Source: Solea solea
Lineage: Eukaryota; Chordata; Actinopteri; Pleuronectiformes; Soleidae
NCBI RefSeq assembly: GCF_958295425.1
Contig: NC_081143.1
Span: 14,456,891 to 14,520,890 of the forward strand
Reading direction: 5' to 3'
Length of the DNA: 64,000 nt
The translations under genes were made by a program, and so were the position numbers. Below the pieces are notes generated by a model that ran no database searches, had not been told where the DNA came from, and saw nothing but the letters and a program-made list of their open reading frames with translations. Positions within the stretch are counted from its first letter, which is position 1, and each line of letters starts with the position of its first letter. Below, piece after piece: positions 14,750-27,152 of this stretch.

Positions 14750-15248
14750 AAGAAGCAGAGGAAGAGAATAGCCTGAGGGGGGGAGAGGATGACAAGAAAA
14801 AGTGATGAAAATGGAGTGTAGGAATCAAGGAAGGAGAGTTGCGTAGGAAGGAAGACACAAAAAAGCAGGGAGTGAGGACAGACAGTGGGGAAAATATGAG
14901 AGAGAGGGTTAGCAGGAACAGGGAGGGTGCAAAATAAGAAGAAGAAAGAAGAGGAATAGGTAAAAGAACAGTGAGAAATGGGAATTTAGGAAGAAAATGG
15001 AGAAGAAGATAGAAGATGAACACAGATGAAATTGTGTGTGTGTGTGTGTGTGTGTGCAGGCTGGGGTGAGAGGTCTCTGTCTCTCTTCACCAGGATTTAG
15101 CTTCAGCCTTATTACAGCCTCATTACCTCAGTCCACTTCTTCCATTAGACACACACATAAAGACACTTACCGTACACACACTCACACATATGCACATGCT
15201 TTTAGAAACCGTTTCATGGTCAGCTCAAAGTTTAGTAATGTTGATCAA

Positions 15249-15290
<42 letters not shown>

Positions 15291-16131
15291 ACAGCTGTTC
15301 AGTGCATTACCAACCAATACGACACTAGCACACACACACACACACACACACACATAAACCCTGCTAATCTAATCAGCGAGCAGCCTTCAAAAAGCAGTGT
15401 GAAGCCCTGCTGGTGTCGCACCTCGAGCTCCCGTCATGTCCCAACTGCTGGTATGTAGCCTTTCTAAAGTCACTCAACAAGCTCTGACCCATACATATTT
15501 TCTATATTTGGGACACAAACCACACTATGGACATTGTAGCGCGGTGGATTGTATTTCAGACCAAACGGCTCGTGTTGTGCCGTGGATGGCTTTGCTCTGA
15601 ACTCCGAAAGCGAGCTGAGGTGTCTGAACATGTCCATGTGCTGGACCAAATGACCTCTGACTGGTCAAGATGCGTGTGAGGACAGACTAGTGTCATCACG
15701 CAGTATTATAATATAATCACATAATAAACCTTATATTATGTGATTAGATTAGTATTACTGATCCTTGTGTGTGTAACACCTTCTTAAAAGTTGTAGGGAA
15801 TTGAAAGTATTTAATAGACTGTTGAGATCTGACGTTGGGTATAGACTAAAACTCACAAAGTGACTCAAGTTAATGTTATGCTCACTGAGTGTGAAAAGCT
15901 CCAACAACCAATGAAGGGAAGCGTTGACTTCTCATATCGACTGTTGGCCATTTAGAGAATGGATCTCGGCTTTTGTTCGGAAGTGTTTGCCGTCTTTTTT
16001 TTTTGGCTCCGTCTAATTTCGTCTCTGATTCCGCTGGCTTGTCGTCTTTCTCCGATCATTGTCAGATATTGTATTTATTTTGACACGGCCTAATAAACAC
16101 AAATGGTTCTTGGGCATGGTGTGTGGTGTAC

Positions 16132-16164
<33 letters not shown>

Positions 16165-18210
16165 ACACACAGAGCGGACAGTGGACAGATGGTGCAGGAC
16201 AGCTGGTTCAGAGTGACAAGTGTGTGTGACCCGAGCCTGTGGTGGTGAAAGAAAGAAGACAACATTGACGGAGAGGAACTATTTGAAGAGGAATATCTCA
16301 GCCAGCCTGTGATTGCCAGGAGCTGGCAAACAGAGGGATGGGGGAGTTGAGGTGGTGGTTGGGGGTGCGGGGTGGTGGGGGGTGGCTGGAGACATCTTGA
16401 ATAGACTTGGAGCGAGACAAAGAGGAGGAGGTGGAGTTGCGATAAAAGAAAAGCAGAAACTAAACCTTTCTGCCAATTTGTTCTTTTTTTATCCGTCTCG
16501 TACTTGGATTTCTTTCTGACGGCCACAAATGTTGTTCTTCCATGTTTTTGTTCTCTCCTCTGGCTTCCTCTTCCTCTCCTCCCCCTGCTCTCTCTCTCTC
16601 TCTCCCGCTCTCCCTCTCTCTCTCTGGTCTAAAAGCATTTCGCAGGTGTTGGGTTGGATACTGTAAACTGCCTCAGCTTCATCACCCTCTTAGCCTGATG
16701 AATCCCTCTTTTCCCTAAACAATCCAGAGTAGGCGATTGGCAAGATGTTCATTCTCACAATGAGTTCAAGTGAGCGGCCACAGGGGAGGAAACAATTTCT
16801 GTTGCACACACACACACTCACACAGCAACTGACAGTCACTCTAATCGTGCCTGAAGGGAGAAATTTGATCAGCTCTCAGCTCGTATTTAAACAGTAATAA
16901 CCATCTCACTTTTTTATCATTCTGTTCATAAATACATACATTTTCATCCAGCTGGCTTCATTTCCACTTTAAATTAGCATCAAAAGGAAGTAAAAAAAAA
17001 AAAAAAAAAAAGTGTAGAAAATCCCCAAATGTTGTAAATTTGACCAGCCATCGCTCCTGGAAATGAAGTCTATATGAATTACAACAGTAAATACTGTGTG
17101 TTTTATAGGATGTGTAATCACTGATGTGTAATCACAGTAAACGGGAGTTTTTAACAGGCTACTTTTTTCCATTACTATGAAAATGTGCAATATAGAGTGT
17201 CAAGTACAAGTCCCAGTTTAAAAATATAAAATGACTCAATAACACATAAAGCCTGAGGATATGACCTATAAACACACACCCCAGGATGTCCATATAAGGA
17301 CTTGTGTCTGCACTAAATGAGCACTAATATTTAATAAAGAATGCACTACATGGATGGAGTTTTCACACTGTGCCAAAGTTTACATACATTCAGTGTGTGA
17401 ACAAAAGCACTGAGGATAATGTCGGCGAACGTTAGAGTCAACGTGAACTTCTCAATCTTTCTGCAGTCTTTCCCTAATCTTCACCAAATGCTGTGACATC
17501 TGCAATGTAATAACGCTCTCGTGTTTTACTGATCAGACACTTTTTTTTATTTAATGAAAGCGCAGAGGTTTAAAGAATGTGTAAACAGGATTGTTATTCT
17601 TTTTTAAAGGATGGCTTTAAGGGTGCACATGTTGTGTCCTTGTGTTTCAATTATGCACCCAGTGCCTCAGTGACAGCCTCAAAAGAAGGTGAAAGACAAA
17701 AAAATAAGATGAAATGTAATTACATTAATTATTTGGATGTGTCTCCACAGGGTGATTCCTCTATAGACACAATTGAATCAAGTTTTCAAAGTTCAACTTG
17801 ACAAAACTGCACCGTTTAACACTGCAGAAAAGTATTAGATTTAAGAAAGCGTCGTGACAATATCATTTTTTAAATCTTAAAATCACCTGTTCTCTCTCTC
17901 TCTTTCCGTGCTTTGTGTGCGTGTGCATGTGCATGTGCATGTGCACGAGTAGTGCTCTCAGCATGTCACTCTAAGCTGCTGTGTAAACACTGGGAAGGAA
18001 AGACAAAACCACACATTGCTGAATTATGAGTGTGTGTGTGTGTTTTGGGTGTTTGTGTGTGAAAAGAGCAAGAGAGAGAGAGAGAGAGAGAGTGTATGTT
18101 ATTATCTCTGCCTGTCTTGTCATGGTTTGTAAACTGTGAATAATGACACCGGGGTGAGTAAGTCATCGCCACTGCAGTCTTCACAAACACACAAACGCAC
18201 ACACTCACAT

Positions 18211-18250
<40 letters not shown>

Positions 18251-20529
18251 ACTCACTTTATGCTTCTTTCCAGTGATACGCTACATAACCCCTCATTCCT
18301 GATCTACAAACACACTCTTTCCTTAACCACAAACCGTCTCCTCCAAAGCTTAACTGTCAATCACTGAAAATGTTTTTAGAGGGAGGAAGAAAAAAATAAC
18401 CCTAACCTCTACATTTCATAGTTGTTAAATAGTTTATGGTCTGTTTAGCTGTTTGTTTTTACATCGCTCTGGTTGTTTGTTCGCCACAAAAGCAGCAGAT
18501 GGGCTGTTTAACATGATATCAGGGCATGAGTGCGGACCGATTGTCACCGTCTCCACTGCTCTCCTCTCAAGCCTGAATGTTTTTGCTTTTTCAACCGGTG
18601 CTTCTGCTTGTCTAAGCGAGCTGCGTCGCTTGGTTGACAGATGAAGAGGGGGGAAAAAAAAATAAAAAAATGAATGACTGATGGATGAAAAGGCTGATGC
18701 AATGATTGAGCGATCAGGAGAATACTGCAGCAATTGATGGATGAAGGGAATCGTGGGGGAGAGGACTAGACGGAAAAGCTGTGGCTGGAAATGACAAAGG
18801 AACGTAGGGTGCCAAATTGATACATTATCCGCCAGTAAGAGGTTTTTTTTTTTGTAAGACATTGAGGTTTCTAAATGGAAAAGAGACAGACAAGGAGGGA
18901 GGAGGCTGCCTCAGCTTATTGGGTCATGGAGTTTGTGGCAGATCAGGTCAAAGATGTGGTTGACAAACTTTCTGACCTGGCAGGGGATATGCAGACTCGG
19001 GCACAGGCACACAGACACATGCACAAACACAGAGACACAGGCCCAGACATGTGTCCATGTGCTGTCACTTTCTATTTATCTATTCTATTTATTATTGTGT
19101 GGCAACGCAAGAGGCAAACAGGAAAAGGATATGACGTCACTGGCCAAAAAGTTTGTCATTGGTCTGGCAACACATCCAGCAGTGGTCATTTTAGTTGTGG
19201 TGTGTGTGTGTGTGTGTATTTTGGACACTCTACCAGGCAAAGACTGCATTACATTTGGCTGTAGTGCTGAGCTGGTTTTAAAACATGTGCACGCACGCAC
19301 ACACACACACACACTCTGTCGTAGGCAGCGTTAGAGCTAGGATTATTGACTCGTAGAGACAGAGACAGCGGCGAGCGGCGAGTGAACACACTGCTATCGG
19401 AATACGATTAATACTGTCTGGCTGATGGATTAGACTCATTACACAGGGAGCGGGAGGGTGGCGGAGGGTGGAGAGGATGTGTGTGAGTGAGAGAGAAGGA
19501 TGCAGAAAGAGAGAAATAGAAGAGAATTGGATAAATAGGGAGAAAATGGAAAGGTGTAATGGAAAGAAATCTGAGTGTGGAAGCGATTAACAAAGGAGAG
19601 AGGAATTTTAAAATATGGTGTTAAAGTCTTTTTGTTAGCGTCAGTTCCGGCGTGTTTCCTCACCAGCATCAGCGTCAGCATCTCTCTGTACAGAGTATAT
19701 ATACTGTGTATTGATAACCTGCATACGCAAGATTTGTTTTATGTGATTGATCTTTCTAACAAAACGGAACAATACTGACGCAGCAAACATGGTTTAGTGA
19801 GGCTTGTTTGGTTTAGTTGTTTGGTTGATGCTGAGTTGATGCAGAGATTCAGTTTTGGTGAATATGAAATTGCTGTGTATATAAAAAGTAGTTTAACTCA
19901 CCAGAATGCAGTAGAAATGATAGTTTGTGTATGTTCTCAAAGTAAATACTTGATAGTTGCACAGTTGTAAAGTATAACAGTATGATACATTTTTCATATA
20001 ATGAAGTATAAAGGTTTACTGTATGCATGGTTAGCATGTATTTGCTCCCTCACAAGCACTGATAAAGGAATCATATTTGTAAAATGATCACATCAGAAAT
20101 GATCTCTTTGAAATCAGGGTGAATGATTTTGAATAAATATCTCATTGTGATTATTTTTGACTGAATTTGCAATTGCAATATGATTCGTTATATGAAAGGG
20201 AATGGTAGTTTTTACATAATTATTCTCATTTTCGTTGAATAATGTAGTTAAAATTATTACTGTGTGATATTTGTGCAGATCTGTGAGGAACAAAGATGTT
20301 CTGTAGAAGATAGATGATGTGTAGTACAGGTCAGGACAATATTTAATCTAAAATAGTAATTAGACACACCTTTTGGCTTTAAGAAATACTGCGCCTCCTG
20401 CGATTTTGAAAATTTGCCGTAGGCCGTGTTGCGATTAATTGTTGAGCCCTATTGAAAATGGATAAAGTCTTACTTAACTTTGAGTCCATGCAGAAATGTA
20501 CTGCAAAAAGACACGAAGAGCACGTTTAT
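14750..20529. other. Long slit2 intron, continued
   Basis: Holds a 270-base almost pure purine (GA-rich) stretch at 14745-15025, TG/CA tracts at 15032, 15251-15289, 15330, 16134, 18032 and 18213-18245, a perfect-arm palindrome at 15701-15760, CT-rich stretches near 16560-16626 and poly-A at 16993. No exon or RNA gene was seen. Confidence 0.65.
15701..15760. repeat. Inverted repeat with 13-bp perfect arms
   Basis: TAATCACATAATA (15714-15726) is followed after 7 bases by its exact reverse complement TATTATGTGATTA (15734-15746). The outer sequences CAGTATTA and AGTATTACTG extend the symmetry imperfectly. It is AT-rich and lacks coding potential. It could be a MITE remnant or a cruciform-prone site. 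Confidence 0.85.
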
Positions 20530-20806
20530 CAAAGGTCAAGTGTGTAAGCATTGCAGATTCTAACAAAAGTAAGAGTCTTCATTCAGCCTTCCATCTTAGT
20601 CTCCCTTGTTTCCAAAGTCAACTTTCGTCCTGTCATAGACGGCACAAGATGGCGGCCACCGTAAAGCAAGGCCCTGGCCTTCATAAAAAAAGGACATAAA
20701 AATCCCCAAATGATTTATGTATTTGAATGCAAATACAGTTGTACACATATACTTGAACACATTCAGTAATGAAACCCTCCTAAATGTTACACACTGGACC
20801 TTTAAG
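20530..20806. mobile_element. MITE of about 277 bp with AAAGGTC-AGTGTGTAA inverted ends
   Basis: The left end AAAGGTCAAGTGTGTAAGCA (from 20531) pairs with the right end AATGTTACACACTGGACCTT (to about 20802), which reads AAGGTCCAGTGTGTAACATT on the other strand. There is no transposase ORF. The ends resemble a widespread fish MITE family. Confidence 0.75.
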
Positions 20807-21486
20807 ATGTCAGGCTGAGCAGTACAGGTGCACAATATGACAGGTCTCTTGGTTGAAGCAGCTTTAAATTTTATCATCAGTCTGTTTCCCTTTCAACATC
20901 ATCAGAGGAAAACTATGTCCCCATTACTAAATGCTTCTCAGCTCTCCTCATATGCAATTATTGTATTACTGCAAGCCACTGTCTATTCCTCCTCCCGTGT
21001 GTGTGTGTGTGTGTGTGTGTGTTTCCTCACTTGTCTATAATTACATGTGTAAACATTTCTGATGATGTCATGGTCTCAGACTGCTGACAAATCTGTTCCT
21101 GGGCTGGAAAGCTACGTAATGCAGTCTGGATTTACACGTCGTGTCGTTTCTTAAGCATTGCAGTTTTCACCTGTGAGATGTGATTGGACGTATGTATGTA
21201 TGCATGTATGTTGAATATGTTGTTTCCTCAGCAACAAGACGATCGTCTCATAAGCGACTCACTGCTGGCTTTGTTCGGAACACAGCGCTAGACAATTGGG
21301 AGCTGAGGGAAAGAGCGGGAGCTATTTGTGTAGGAAATCTGTAGGCAGAATGTAGCATTTCTACCAAGCAATCATCTTGGCTTTCCTGTCTGCATCCAGA
21401 CACACATTGCAAAATAAAAACTCCTTAGCAAAGCAGCAAGAAAAATAACATAGCTGCTACCACAAGAGTTCCTGTAAACCGAGCAT

Positions 21487-21487
<1 letters not shown>

Positions 21488-21539
<52 letters not shown>

Positions 21540-21878
21540 GTGCAGCTATTCTTCTGAGGACACTGCTTTGACTTAATTTGGACAACCTAAATAAAGCCTT
21601 AACCCAAACCCTAACCATAACTAGTTAATGCTTAACCATCACCTTAACCAATCCACAATTCAAATCTTAACCCTAAACATAACCACTTCCTCAGATATGA
21701 GGTTTTCCCTCATCAGGACCAGGTTTTGGTCTCCATGAGGACTTCTGGTCCTGACAAGATAAATATATGTACTTTATTGATCCCAGACTGGGAAATGATT
21801 GTGCAGCAGCACGGGTTCAGGCCAGAAAAGATCCTAAAGAGATAACAAATACACACACACACACACACGCACACACAG
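21488..21878 (+). repeat. CA-flanked hairpin repeat, copy 1, with a nested insertion
   Basis: A (CA)24 tract is followed by TTGACTTAATTTGGACAACC-type text, telomere-like AACCCTAACC blocks, then TCAGGACCAG and CTGGTCCTGA, a perfect 10-bp inverted repeat around TTTTGGTCTCCATGAGGAC. Copies 2 and 4 lack about 57 bases present here (about 21759-21815, containing TACTTTATTGATCCCAGACT). This looks like a second, LINE-tail-like insertion. Confidence 0.75.
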
Positions 21879-23629
21879 GGGACACTCACTCTGTCAAGTC
21901 AAGTGTCTCCTAGGTGTCCACCCAGGTCCAGTAACCATAGCAACCCACCCTCTTACCTGGAATTAAAAGTATGTGAGGCATGATGGTGAATGAGGGAACC
22001 AGACAATGAGATGGGAAGACAGGCAGAGAGAGGGAGACTGCAGATTTGTCATTCATGAGCAAAGTCAATATTAGTTTAGAAGAGAGTGAAGGAGGAAGCT
22101 GAAAGAGCAGGGAATGTGTGTGTGTGTGTGTGGGGGGGACGTGATGTGTGATTCTGTGTGGAAGAACACTGTGACAACTTTTTTATCAGGTCCTGCCCCC
22201 ACTGTCTTAAAAGCCACACCCACAACGTGACGACATGGCTCACCGTCTCACACACGTTCATCAACCACACACAGTTCTCAGAATTCCCAGGTGCCTGTCT
22301 GGCCCAGTGTGTTCAGTAATCCTCTGTATTGTCTTCAGTAAGCCTCCGCTCCTCTATTTCCTTTCTCCCCCTCTTCTCCTTCTTTTTCTTCCTAATTGCA
22401 CACAGAATGTGTGTGATCTTTGGGGGTCCACTTCATGGCACACAATTGCAGTTTCATCTTGGTCTTTGTCCCTGAGCATCCTGTCCTTTATTTGCCTCGA
22501 GGAAAACCTGAAACCTGTTGCCTCTCTCTTAAGTATCCATCTTCTGCATTCACATTTTTGCTGTCGCTTGCTTACATGATCCTTTCTTTACTTTTTCAGT
22601 CTTCCCGGCTCCTTTGCTGCCCATTCACAGATTATTTATAGTTAATTGGATTAAGATCTCTAGAAGAGATTTGAATAAGTTGATTTACTGGCTGCTCTGC
22701 CAACTCTGACCACACTCAAACACAAACAGATATATGTACATGTATCTGCAGTACGCTGGACCTGGGATTGTAATCTCATGCCAAAGGTTCTTGTACAGAA
22801 TATGTTCAGAAAACTGTGTGTGAGTGTCCAATATGAGAGAAAGAGCGGGGAGGAGGGGGTGCATGAGTGAGAATTAAGTGCTGCTCTTTCATGCCCAGGT
22901 CTTCTTTGACACGCAGGGCGTCAAAAGCCCCTCTCACTCTGAAAAGACCCTTTAGAAATGTAGCACTAAGCTCTTAACATTGGAGATCTGACTCTCACTC
23001 ACACACACACAGACATACATCCTGGGTGACCCAAGGGGAGAAAATTAGTCAAATGAGGAAAGGAAGCAAGGAAAAAAACATTTCTCGGATTCTATCTGCT
23101 GTGAAACAGCGAAATGATGTGTCACATCCATTATTAAGCCGTTTGAACCTGTCCTCATAATTTCACACTACATTATTTTTCCCCCAACTTTTTTTTTAAC
23201 CTGCAGACAAAAGCCCATTGATGGGCGCTCAGTGTGGAGTATCCGATCTCAGTGTGTTGAAGCCTGATTTATACTCTGTTGAGCACTTTTAAATGTGGAC
23301 AGAAAAGATGTTTAAATGTGGACAGAAAAGATGTCGCGCACCTGTAGAATGTTTGCTGCTTTAACAAGATAAAGTGTCAAGTATTTTTGAGTGAGCTAAC
23401 CTTACACTTTTGTAACACCACCCTGTAGTGGAAACCTTATTAATGTTGTGTTCGTCCTACTGTTTCTGTTACACCAGGTTTATTTAGTGTATGCGGTAAA
23501 TTAATTGTCAGTTTGCTAATATATAAGACCAACTTTCACTTACATCATTCCAATCCAAATGCCAATGATCACAGAGTTTGACAAAAGCAACAAAGCTGTC
23601 TTCTACTTGCAGGCACTAAACTTAGTGTG

Positions 23630-23727
23630 TCATTAGGACCAGGTTCTGGTCTCCATAAAGACCACTGGACCTGACAAGTTCAGTGTTTGTGTCAGAAAAG
23701 GTCCTAAAGAGGCAACAAATACAAGTA

Positions 23728-23759
<32 letters not shown>
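23630..23759 (+). repeat. CA-flanked hairpin repeat, copy 2 (3' part)
   Basis: Shares AGGACCAGGTTCTGGTCTCC, ACTGGACCTGACAAGTTCAG and AAAGGTCCTAAAGAGGCAAC with the other copies and ends in a CA tract. The 5' telomere-like portion is absent. Confidence 0.75.
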
Positions 23760-24339
23760 GCTCAGCAGGAGCCTCATTTAATGAAGCTAACCTCCTGGTT
23801 TAGGCACAGGGGCAGAGGTGAGGGGTTAAACCTTGGGGAAGTCCAAAGACAGGAACAATTTGGTAGAAGAGGAAGTAACGCTGAGCGGAGGATGAAAAGG
23901 GAGCGATCGAAGGGGGGAGAAAGAAGTACTAAAGAAGTACTAAGAGAAAGAAGAGGAGAGGCCAACAGCGGTGGGTGAGAGTGGATGCCCACTTAATGAT
24001 TTAGGTAAAGATTAATTGAATCAGGTGCCTTGGTGCGGAACTGAGGAAGAAAATCCACTTTTAATTCTCTAAGAAGTCAATTTCTTAGTTGAGTTAAAAC
24101 TCTCTCCCTCCCTCCCTCCCTCCCTCTCTCTCTCTCCCTCTCTCTCTCTCTCTTGGTCAGGGTTTAGAGTGTCCTCCTGCACTTCCTTAAGAACTCCACT
24201 CTAACTCAAACTGCCAATCACATGTGCATGCCTGTATTATGTCCCTCTGCATGTTGTAGATCACAGGGACAGATGTACGGGAAAAATCAATTTCTAATCA
24301 ACTCAACTGCAACAGAACATAAATATATATCTTAGACAC

Positions 24340-24385
<46 letters not shown>

Positions 24386-24662
24386 ATAACACAGCTCCAC
24401 CTTGCCCCTGTATGGTGTTTACTGTAGCAGCGTGACAATAATTGCACCCCAGCAGAGTGTGTTGTGTTCCCCAGTGAACATGGTAAGTATATGAGTAAAC
24501 ACACTCCGGCTGAGTTTAGTTGACTGTAGGTGACAGTGATGTTTGTGTGCAGCCTGTCAACTGCGTGCACTGCACACACACACACACACACACACACGGC
24601 ACATTCACAAGTGTTTACTGATTTCTGCGTCCGATAGGTAGATGGAAGTTAAACACTGCATC

Positions 24663-24990
24663 TGTGTGTGTGTGTGTGTGTTGCCTCTTTAGGACCTTTT
24701 TGTGGTATAAACACTGACCTTGTCAGGACCAGTAGTCCTCATGGACTCCAAAAACCTGGTCCTGATGAGGCAAAACCTCATTTCGGAGGAACTAGTTAAG
24801 TTTAGGGCAAATATTTTGGATTGTGGTTAAGGTTAAGGTGATGTTAGACACTAGCTGGTTATGGTTTAGGGATAACCGTTTGTTCAGGCTGTAAAATGAG
24901 TGAAAGTCAATGAGGGCGAGGGTAAGTCAAAGTCGGTGTTCTCAGAAGACAAGCTGTGCAAATCTTAGTGTGTGTGTGTGTGCGTGTGTG
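24663..24990 (-). repeat. CA-flanked hairpin repeat, copy 3 (reverse orientation)
   Basis: Reading the minus strand gives the same order of blocks as copy 1: CA tract, TTTGCACAGCTTGTCTTCTG, CCTAAACCATAACCAGCTAG, TCAGGACCAGGTTTTTGGAG, CTGGTCCTGACAAGG, and CCTAAAGAGGCAAC into CA. This is the most complete copy after copies 1 and 4. Confidence 0.75.
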
Positions 24991-26558
24991 TGCGTGTGCA
25001 GGGTTAAGGAGCACTTTCAGAATATTTGTTTGGTTTCAGAGTTCCAGCAGTTAAAAGAGCACAGCTGTTTTCCAAACCCCCTTGGTCCTGTAAAAACAGT
25101 ATCAGGATACACTCGTCTTGATTCAGACCAGCCGCTGTGTGTGTGTGTGTGTGTGTGTGTTTGTGTTTGTGTGTGCACACATAAGGAGAATCACATATGT
25201 GTTTGTGTTGTGTGTGTGAAGGTGAACCATTCTTATCTGCCTCTGTTTGGTAAGTCTTATACCAGGATCACACAAACTGATCTCAGCACCAGAGAATTTT
25301 AAAGCCTCGCACAAACTCACTGTGTACAAGTTTCTGAATGAAAATGCTGTTTATAAGTTTAAAACACAATATGTGGGTGTTGAATAATGTCAGCTTGGGT
25401 AGCCAAATCCTTTTTAGGGTAATAAGTTAAAATCCCTTAATATTTCATGGCTATTAAATCATGTCGTCATTACGCCAAAGCGTTGGCAAGTGAAATATTA
25501 AAGGTTTTTTTTAACTTATCACTCTGCTAATTCCCTAATTTGTATGTAAGTTATTTATTATTTTGCATTTGTTGCTCATGAATCAGATGAAGGCGGGAAC
25601 ACTGGAGGAATGTTTTGAATGTGACACAGATTTAGTGATAATAATTGACTTTTGGTGCAATAACTGATCAAATTTGAGTTAATCCTTGCAGAGGGGTGCA
25701 TCATGTTTACTTTGCACCAGTCAGATTTCAAATCTGACTGAACACAGTCTTTAAGTAAAAGAATAAAGCCACTCTACTTTTCCCAGGGATATGCCGCTCT
25801 GTAATTTGTCTGTTTGCTTGGAAACAAAGGATTACGATGGTGCAGGTGAACGCACAGGTGACAAACGTTACCTACAGACGCCGTTATACAATCGCGGCCA
25901 CAGGAATGTGAGGAATGTGGCTGGGCATTTGCCTTTAGCCGATTAGCCTGGTGGAGGTCACGGTGACACCGTTGGGGTCAAGCGCTGGAAGGTCAGTGTT
26001 GAGAGGTCAAAGAGTCCGTCTGGAAAATGGGCCTGTGTATCTGTGGCAGAAAACACAGAGACATTCACGTCCACTTTCCAGCTATAACGTTTCTCTAAGG
26101 ATGAGCTGATATGTCCTGATTTATTTCCTACCTGCATTTTACATCTTGTAATACATCTGTATCCTCCAGACATTCTCGCACCTCATTTAATGTTCATAAC
26201 TGTGTGTGTGTGTGTGCGTGTCCCTAAGCAGCCGTGTGTGTCTGTATTTGCTAAATCAAGTTGCTATATCAACCACTGCCAGCACGAGTTTCACTTGGCA
26301 ACAGATTTGATCCAAATTGGACACCTGGTCACGCATGTGACTGCGTTTATATATTGTGTGTATGTATTGTACTCACATGTACTCACATGTACTCACATGT
26401 ACTCACACGTACATGTGCAGGTGCAACACACACACACACACACACACGTGTACTGTGGGTAAGTCACTGCAGAAGAGTTACTGTGATTATTTTTATTTAT
26501 TATTATTTCAAAGTGCAGTTTAGTTAAAGTGTCTGAACCTAAATCTCCATAGAGACCC

Positions 26559-26607
<49 letters not shown>

Positions 26608-27080
26608 ATCCATCACTTACTCCTTAAAAGCAGAGGAAGGGGGTGGCAGGGTGATGAAGAGATGAGTGTGAGCTATGAGAGCAGGAACAGAAAGCTGACA
26701 GAAGCAGAGGTTACTACTGCCCCCTACAGGTTGTTTCATCATTCAAAGCCTCGCATCACTGATTTGGATAGATGCTCAAAGCCGACAATTGGATTTCTTC
26801 TGGCTCCGGATATGCGGACACTTGTCAGGGGAAATGTTTTTTTTGTTAACACTCAGAGATGAATAGAGACAGCTGATTATATTTGGTGAAGAAGTGCTCT
26901 GTTTGCAAAAAACTCAATTTTGCAGATGATCTTGTCTGGCTCTGAAGTCCCCCCCAGTGCATTTTGAAGATTGCATCAACTACTTGTGCTACAGTGCAAG
27001 TGGCTCTGTGACAGCCTGTCTTAACTCTCCCGCCTCTTTCCCTGTTCCCTGTTCCTCTCCACATCTGTCTACCTGTCCAG

Positions 27081-27152
27081 TGATCTGAGTGAGAACCAGA
27101 TTCAAGGGGTCCCAAGGAAAGCCTTCAGGGGAGCCGTGGAGATCAAGAACCT
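27081..27152 (+). CDS. slit2: slit2 exon 5: LRR of domain D1
   Basis: A 72-nt exon bounded by CTGTCCAG and GTGAGT. It reads [20 protein letters not shown] then IKNL, one canonical 24-residue leucine-rich repeat. It is phase 2 at both ends, like every single-LRR exon of this gene. It is the first slit2 exon in the window. Confidence 0.96.

Larger units (their letters stand above)
20807..27080. other. Long slit2 intron, 3' part up to the exon 5 acceptor
   Basis: Holds three copies of a CA-flanked hairpin repeat (21488, 23630, 24663), a 23-base direct duplication TTTAAATGTGGACAGAAAAG(ATG) near 23288-23335, CT repeats at 24101-24152, a decamer ACTCACATGT repeated four times at 26371-26410, and CA tracts at 24342, 24574 and 26563-26605. 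The last bases, TCTGTCTACCTGTCCAG, form the exon 5 acceptor. Confidence 0.7.

Noticed and set aside
21598..21680. Telomere-like AACCCTAACC blocks, considered as interstitial telomere sequence
   Set aside because: They are irregular, and related blocks recur in other copies of the dispersed CA-flanked repeat.
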